From: Streptomyces indicus
GTDB lineage: Bacteria > Actinomycetota > Actinomycetes > Streptomycetales > Streptomycetaceae
Direction: 5' to 3'
Length of the DNA stretch: 64,000 nt
Assembly (NCBI RefSeq): GCF_900100315.1
Contig: NZ_FNFF01000003.1
Location: 62,001-126,000, forward strand
The position numbers were made by a program, and so were the translations under genes. The notes under the pieces were generated by a model. The model searched no databases, was not told the DNA's origin, and was given only the letters and a program-made list of their open reading frames with translations. Positions 60,213 through 64,000 of the stretch are shown here, piece after piece (positions within the stretch are counted from its first letter, which is position 1; each line of letters begins with the position of its first letter).

Positions 60213-60877
60213 GCCGATGCGGTGGCCGTCTCGGCCTTGGCGCGCAGGGCGCGGACGGCCGCGGCCGGGTCCGGCTGGCTGTACACGGCGGAGCCCGCCA
60301 CGAACACGTCGGCGCCCGCCTCGGCACAGCGCTCGATGGTGGACTCGGCGACCCCGCCGTCCACCTGCAGCCACAGCTCCAGGCCGTGCTTGGCGATCAG
60401 CTCACGGGTGCGACGGATCTTGGGCAGCATGATGTCGAGGAAGGCCTGGCCGCCGAAGCCCGGCTCGACGGTCATGATCAGCAGCATGTCGAGCTCCGGG
60501 AGCAGGTCCTCGTAGGGCTCGATGGGGGTAGCCGGCTTGAGCGCCATGGAGGCGCGGGCGCCCTTGGCGCGGATCTCCCGCGCGAGCCGTACGGGCGCGG
60601 CGGCGGCCTCGACGTGGAAGGTGACGGAGGAGGCCCCCGCTTCGACGTACTGGGGTGCCCAGCGATCGGGGTCCTCGATCATCAGGTGGCAGTCCAGCGG
60701 AGTGTCCGTCGCACGGCTCAGGGACTCTACGACCGGGACGCCGAGTGTGAGGTTCGGGACGAAGTGGTTGTCCATGACGTCGACATGGAGCCAGTCGGCG
60801 CCTTCGACGGCCTTTGCCTCGTCGGCGAGGCGGGCGAAGTCGGCGGACAGGATGCTGGGACTGATCTGAACGGCCAT
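60191..60877 (-). CDS. rpe: Ribulose-phosphate 3-epimerase
   Basis: 228 residues from ATG 60877. It interconverts ribulose-5-phosphate and xylulose-5-phosphate in the pentose phosphate pathway. Matches are [32 protein letters not shown] (metal His and Asp), [34 protein letters not shown] and [12 protein letters not shown] (Asp). The last residues (AWACGH) lie in a 24-bp repeat unit. In many Streptomyces rpe is close to rsmB and fmt; here an MMPL gene lies between. Confidence 0.96.
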   Translation of the reverse strand: MAVQISPSILSADFARLADEAKAVEGADWLHVDVMDNHFVPNLTLGVPVVESLSRATDTPLDCHLMIEDPDRWAPQYVEAGASSVTFHVEAAAAPVRLAREIRAKGARASMALKPATPIEPYEDLLPELDMLLIMTVEPGFGGQAFLDIMLPKIRRTRELIAKHGLELWLQVDGGVAESTIERCAEAGADVFVAGSAVYSQPDPAAAVRALRAKAETATASAAWACGH

Positions 60878-61037
60878 GCCCCAAGCCTGCCATGTCCGGG
60901 GAGCGTTGCCCTCCGCGGTAGCAGGCCCAGGACCCATAGGCCCGGATTCCGCCCCGGATCACGGTCCGCCGTGCCATTCTGTCGCCCGGCGATCGTGGCC
61001 GTTATGTGGGGTGGGCACCTATTTGGGGGGATGCGTC

Positions 61038-63299
61038 GTGCCGGACGCGCAGAGGGACGCGAGCAAAGACGCGAGCAAGGCCGCGAACACGGACTCGGAG
61101 CGGGACCCGGGGACGGCGGGCAGCACCGGGGAAGCACCGCCCGCCGCGGGCCAACGGCGCGGTGTGGCCTGGCTCGTGTGCGGCAGGCGCTCGAAATGGG
61201 TCGTGCTCGTGCTCTGGCTCGTGGCCATCGTCCTGATGTCGCCGCTCGCCCAGAAGCTCACCGACGCCCAGGACAACGACAACGCGTCCTGGCTGCCGGG
61301 CGACGCCGAATCCACCCAAGTCCTGGAGCTGGCCGAGGACTTCCGGCCCGAGCAGTTGCCGGCCGTGGTCCTCTACGTACGCGACGGAGGACTCACCGAG
61401 GCCGACAAGGCGAAGATCGCCGAGGATGTCGCCGCGTTCAAGAAGCTGACCGACCACGGGATCCGCGGCACCGAGACCCAGGGCCCCTTCGAGTCCGAGA
61501 AGGACCCGGCGGCGGCCGCCCAGGTCTTCGTGCCGATCACGATGGACGAGAAGGGCTGGGAGCGGATCGCGCCCGCGGTGGACTCGCTGCGCGAGGTCGC
61601 GGGCGACGGGTCCGGCGGTCTCAAGGTGTACATGACGGGCCCGGGCGGCACCTCTGCCGACTTCTCCGAGGCCTTCGAAGGCATCGATTCCACGCTGCTG
61701 TTCGCCGCCATGGGCGTGGTGATCGTGATGCTGCTCATCACCTACCGCAGCCCCTCCCTCCTGCTCGTCCCGCTCTTGTCCGTGGTGGGCGCGCTGTTCA
61801 CGGCCCAGGCGATCATCTATCTGCTCGCCGAGAACGCCGGGCTGACCGTGAACGGGCAGAGCGCGGGCATCCTCACCGTCCTCGTCTTCGGCGCGGGCAC
61901 GGACTACGCACTGCTGCTCGTCGCCCGCTACCGCGAGGAGCTGCACCGGCACGCCGACCGCCACGAGGCCATGGCCCTCGCCCTGCACCGCGCGGGCCCG
62001 GCCGTGCTCGCCTCGGGCGCGACCGTGATGCTGGGCATGCTGGTGCTGCTGTTCGCCGAGATGAACTCCACCAGCGGCCTCGGCCCGGTGGCCGCCATCG
62101 GTGTCGCCGTCGCCCTGCTCGCGATGCTGACGCTGTTCCCGGCGCTCCTTGTCATCTTCGGCCGCTGGATCTTCTGGCCGGTGATTCCGCACTACGACAC
62201 GGCCGAGCCGACGGAGACGGGACTGTGGGCCCGTATCGGCCGACGTATCGCGATCCGCCCACGGGCCATCTGGGCGGCGACCGCGATCGTCCTCGCGGCG
62301 CTCTCGCTGGGCCTCATGCAGCTGCGGGCCGAGGGCCTCAGCAACGCGGACGCGTTCACGGACACCCCCGACTCCATCGTCGGCCAGCAGGTCCTTGAGG
62401 AGCACTTCGCGGCCGGCTCCGGCGACCCCCTGTACATCGTGGCGTCCGCGGCGCAGGGCGAGGCGGTGGGCCGCGCGATCGCGGACACCGACGGCGTGGT
62501 CGATCAGTCGATACGGCCGGTCGCGGGCGCGAAAGCCGAGCACGACGGCCGGATCCTGCTCGAAGCGACCATGGACTCGCCCTCCGACAGCGCCGAAGCG
62601 AAGGACACGGTCGAACGTGTCCGAGACGCGGTGCACGCGATCCCGGACGCGGACGCCAAGGTCGGCGGCAACACGGCGGCGCTCCTCGACATGGACGAGG
62701 CGACCACGCATGACAACGTCCTGATCATCCCGCTGGTCCTCCTTGTGGTCTTCCTGGTCCTGATCGTGCTGCTTCGCGCGCTGATCGCGCCGCTGCTGCT
62801 GATCGCGACGGTGGTCCTGTCCTTCGCGGCCGCCCTCGGCATCAGCGCGCTGGCCTTCCGATACCTGTTCGACTACGCGGGCGAGACCACGGACTTCCCG
62901 CTCTTCGTCTTCGTGTTCCTGGTGGCGCTCGGCATCGACTACAACATCTTCCTCACCACGCGGATCCGCGAGGAGGCCCTGCGCAAGGGCACCCGTCCCG
63001 GCGTCCTGACGGGCCTGTCGGCGACCGGAGCGGTGATCACCTCGGCGGGTCTCGTCCTGGCCGGCACGTTCGCCGCCCTGGCGACCCTGCCGATGGTGGC
63101 CTTCGCCGAGATCGGCTTCGCGGTCGCCCTGGGCGTCCTCCTGGACACCTTCGTCGTCCGCTCGGTCCTGGTCACGTCCCTGTTCCTGGACGTGGGCGGG
63201 AAGGTGTGGTGGCCGCATCCGCTGGCGAAGGAGGACCCGGGACGGGTGCCGTCACCGAGGGCAGAGTCGGCGTCGGCTGAACCGGCCGTGCGGGATTGA
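61038..63299 (+). CDS. MMPL family RND transporter
   Basis: 753 residues from GTG 61038 (GGGGGG about 7 bp upstream). A short acidic start (1-40) is followed by a first helix (WVVLVLWLVAIVLMSPLA), a large extracytoplasmic domain (about 75-225), five helices, a second extracytoplasmic domain (about 440-560) and six helices. The proton-relay motifs LVFGAGTDYALLLVARYREEL and LVALGIDYNIFLTTRIREE are intact. Such actinobacterial MMPL/YdfJ proteins export lipids or antibiotics. Cargo unknown. Confidence 0.93.
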   Translation: MPDAQRDASKDASKAANTDSERDPGTAGSTGEAPPAAGQRRGVAWLVCGRRSKWVVLVLWLVAIVLMSPLAQKLTDAQDNDNASWLPGDAESTQVLELAEDFRPEQLPAVVLYVRDGGLTEADKAKIAEDVAAFKKLTDHGIRGTETQGPFESEKDPAAAAQVFVPITMDEKGWERIAPAVDSLREVAGDGSGGLKVYMTGPGGTSADFSEAFEGIDSTLLFAAMGVVIVMLLITYRSPSLLLVPLLSVVGALFTAQAIIYLLAENAGLTVNGQSAGILTVLVFGAGTDYALLLVARYREELHRHADRHEAMALALHRAGPAVLASGATVMLGMLVLLFAEMNSTSGLGPVAAIGVAVALLAMLTLFPALLVIFGRWIFWPVIPHYDTAEPTETGLWARIGRRIAIRPRAIWAATAIVLAALSLGLMQLRAEGLSNADAFTDTPDSIVGQQVLEEHFAAGSGDPLYIVASAAQGEAVGRAIADTDGVVDQSIRPVAGAKAEHDGRILLEATMDSPSDSAEAKDTVERVRDAVHAIPDADAKVGGNTAALLDMDEATTHDNVLIIPLVLLVVFLVLIVLLRALIAPLLLIATVVLSFAAALGISALAFRYLFDYAGETTDFPLFVFVFLVALGIDYNIFLTTRIREEALRKGTRPGVLTGLSATGAVITSAGLVLAGTFAALATLPMVAFAEIGFAVALGVLLDTFVVRSVLVTSLFLDVGGKVWWPHPLAKEDPGRVPSPRAESASAEPAVRD

Positions 63300-63347
63300 G
63301 AGTTGGGGGCGTACCCGGCTGCGCCGCAGGCAGCGGCCTCGAAACGC

Positions 63348-63383
63348 GTCCGGGCCCCTCGACCGAGGTCGAGGGGCCCGGAC
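63348..63383. terminator. 16-bp perfect bidirectional terminator
   Basis: GTCCGGGCCCCTCGAC (63348-63363) and GTCGAGGGGCCCGGAC (63368-63383) pair perfectly around a 4-nt CGAG loop. It lies between the convergent MMPL and rsmB genes. Confidence 0.92.
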
Positions 63384-63412
63384 TCACGCCCACACACCGT
63401 CCGTACGACCGC

Positions 63413-64000
63413 TCAGGCAGTCCGCCGGATCAGCGCCAGATACATCGCGTCCGTGCCGTGCAGATGCGGCCACAGCTGGACGTCCGGGCCCTCGCCCAGG
63501 GCCGGCACGTCCGGCAGCAGCGGCCGGGCGTCGATGAGTTCGGCGCCCGGGGTGCGCTTGAGGACGTCGTCCACCACCGCGCGGGTCTCGGCCAGGTGCG
63601 GGGAGCAGGTCGCGTAACCGACGACTCCGCCCACCCGTACGGCCTCCAACGCCTCGGTGAGCAGGGCCCGTTGGAGCGGCCCGAAGCCCTCCAGGTCCTC
63701 GGGGCGGCGGCGCCAGCGGGCCTCGGGGCGGCGGCGCAGGGCGCCGAGTCCGGTGCAGGGCACGTCCATCAGGACCCGGTCGAAGGTGCCGGGGCGCCAC
63801 GGCGGCCGGGTGCCGTCGGCGGCGATGGCCTGGTACGGGCCGGGGTTTCCGCGCAGCGCCTGGGCGACCAGGCCCGCGCGGTGCGGCTGCTTCTCGGAGG
63901 CCAGCAGGAACGCGCCGCGCTCGGAGGCGAGTCCGGCCAGCATGGCCGCCTTGCCGCCGGGGCCCGCGCAGCCGTCGAGCCAGCGGGTGTCGGAGCCTTC
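63413..64000 (-). CDS. rsmB: 16S rRNA m5C methyltransferase RsmB, C-terminal part
   Basis: The frame continues past the right edge: upstream of the internal ATG 63943 it reads LDGCAGPGGKAA, the SAM-binding motif I of NOL1/NOP2/Sun proteins, so the N-terminal NusB-like half lies outside the window. Within it, DVPCTGLGALRRRPEARWRR holds the PC motif and GYATCSPHLAET the catalytic TCS cysteine. The enzyme methylates C967 of 16S rRNA in E. coli. 196 codons are visible. Confidence 0.93.
   Translation of the reverse strand, partial: EGSDTRWLDGCAGPGGKAAMLAGLASERGAFLLASEKQPHRAGLVAQALRGNPGPYQAIAADGTRPPWRPGTFDRVLMDVPCTGLGALRRRPEARWRRRPEDLEGFGPLQRALLTEALEAVRVGGVVGYATCSPHLAETRAVVDDVLKRTPGAELIDARPLLPDVPALGEGPDVQLWPHLHGTDAMYLALIRRTA

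Overview
The window is a piece of a high-GC actinobacterial chromosome, almost certainly Streptomyces. Evidence: third codon positions are nearly all G or C, GTG starts and ATGA overlaps are frequent, there are F420/FMN-type LLM oxidoreductases, an actinobacterial GuaB1-type IMP dehydrogenase paralogue, and a riboflavin cluster in the ribD-ribE-ribM-ribBA-ribH order followed by hisE-hisG. No IS element, prophage, CRISPR array, tRNA or rRNA was seen. Most long open frames on the strand opposite a gene are GC-driven shadows and were left out.

Layout. 1-10.2 kb: a left-truncated amidohydrolase, an Lrp/AsnC regulator, a lipid-type catabolic patch (phosphotransferase, CrtC/AttH-like protein, acyl-CoA dehydrogenase), a repeat-tailed protein, a RibD-C-like reductase, a Tat-exported C39-like peptidase and a uridine-kinase-like P-loop protein. 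10.2-15.4 kb: a possible small RNA, an orphan EccA/CbxX-type AAA ATPase and two coupled CNNM/CorC-type membrane proteins. 15.4-21.6 kb: hisE-hisG-PH protein behind a riboflavin operon led by a clear FMN riboswitch. 21.8-25.2 kb: an NmrA-like SDR, a ROK regulator and a divergent MFS pump.

25.2-35.1 kb is the most interesting region: eight genes on the minus strand that together look like an exopolysaccharide locus. They encode an Agd3-like (CE18) secreted deacetylase, a PelF-like GT4 glycosyltransferase, a polytopic membrane protein, a LegB-like dehydratase, a sugar nucleotidyltransferase, a second epimerase, a spherulin-4 (GH135-like) protein and a GH114 polygalactosaminidase-like lipoprotein. 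This combination recalls the fungal galactosaminogalactan cluster (deacetylase, Sph3, Ega3, epimerase) joined to the bacterial Pel glycosyltransferase. A cationic-galactosamine type glycan is therefore a reasonable inference.

35.5-54 kb: nucleobase permease, membrane-anchored GH6 cellulase, DUF5995 protein, an LLM oxidoreductase, a lysine 2-monooxygenase/delta-aminovaleramidase module (davB-davA) with its own Lrp regulator and APC permease, an LLM-SDR-SGNH operon, a GNAT/IclR pair, guaB1, another LLM enzyme with a textbook operator-promoter, a nitrobindin-like protein, and a secreted RNase Sa-like lipoprotein translationally coupled to barstar. 54.4-64 kb: ATP-dependent DNA ligase, a split FluG-like pair (glutamine-synthetase-like plus amidohydrolase), a SorC regulator, rpe, an MMPL exporter and a right-truncated rsmB.

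A recurring structural feature is short tandem duplication (18-33 bp units) at or across gene 3' ends, sometimes repeating the stop codon in frame (davB, ROK gene). Many convergent gene pairs are separated by perfect bidirectional terminator hairpins.
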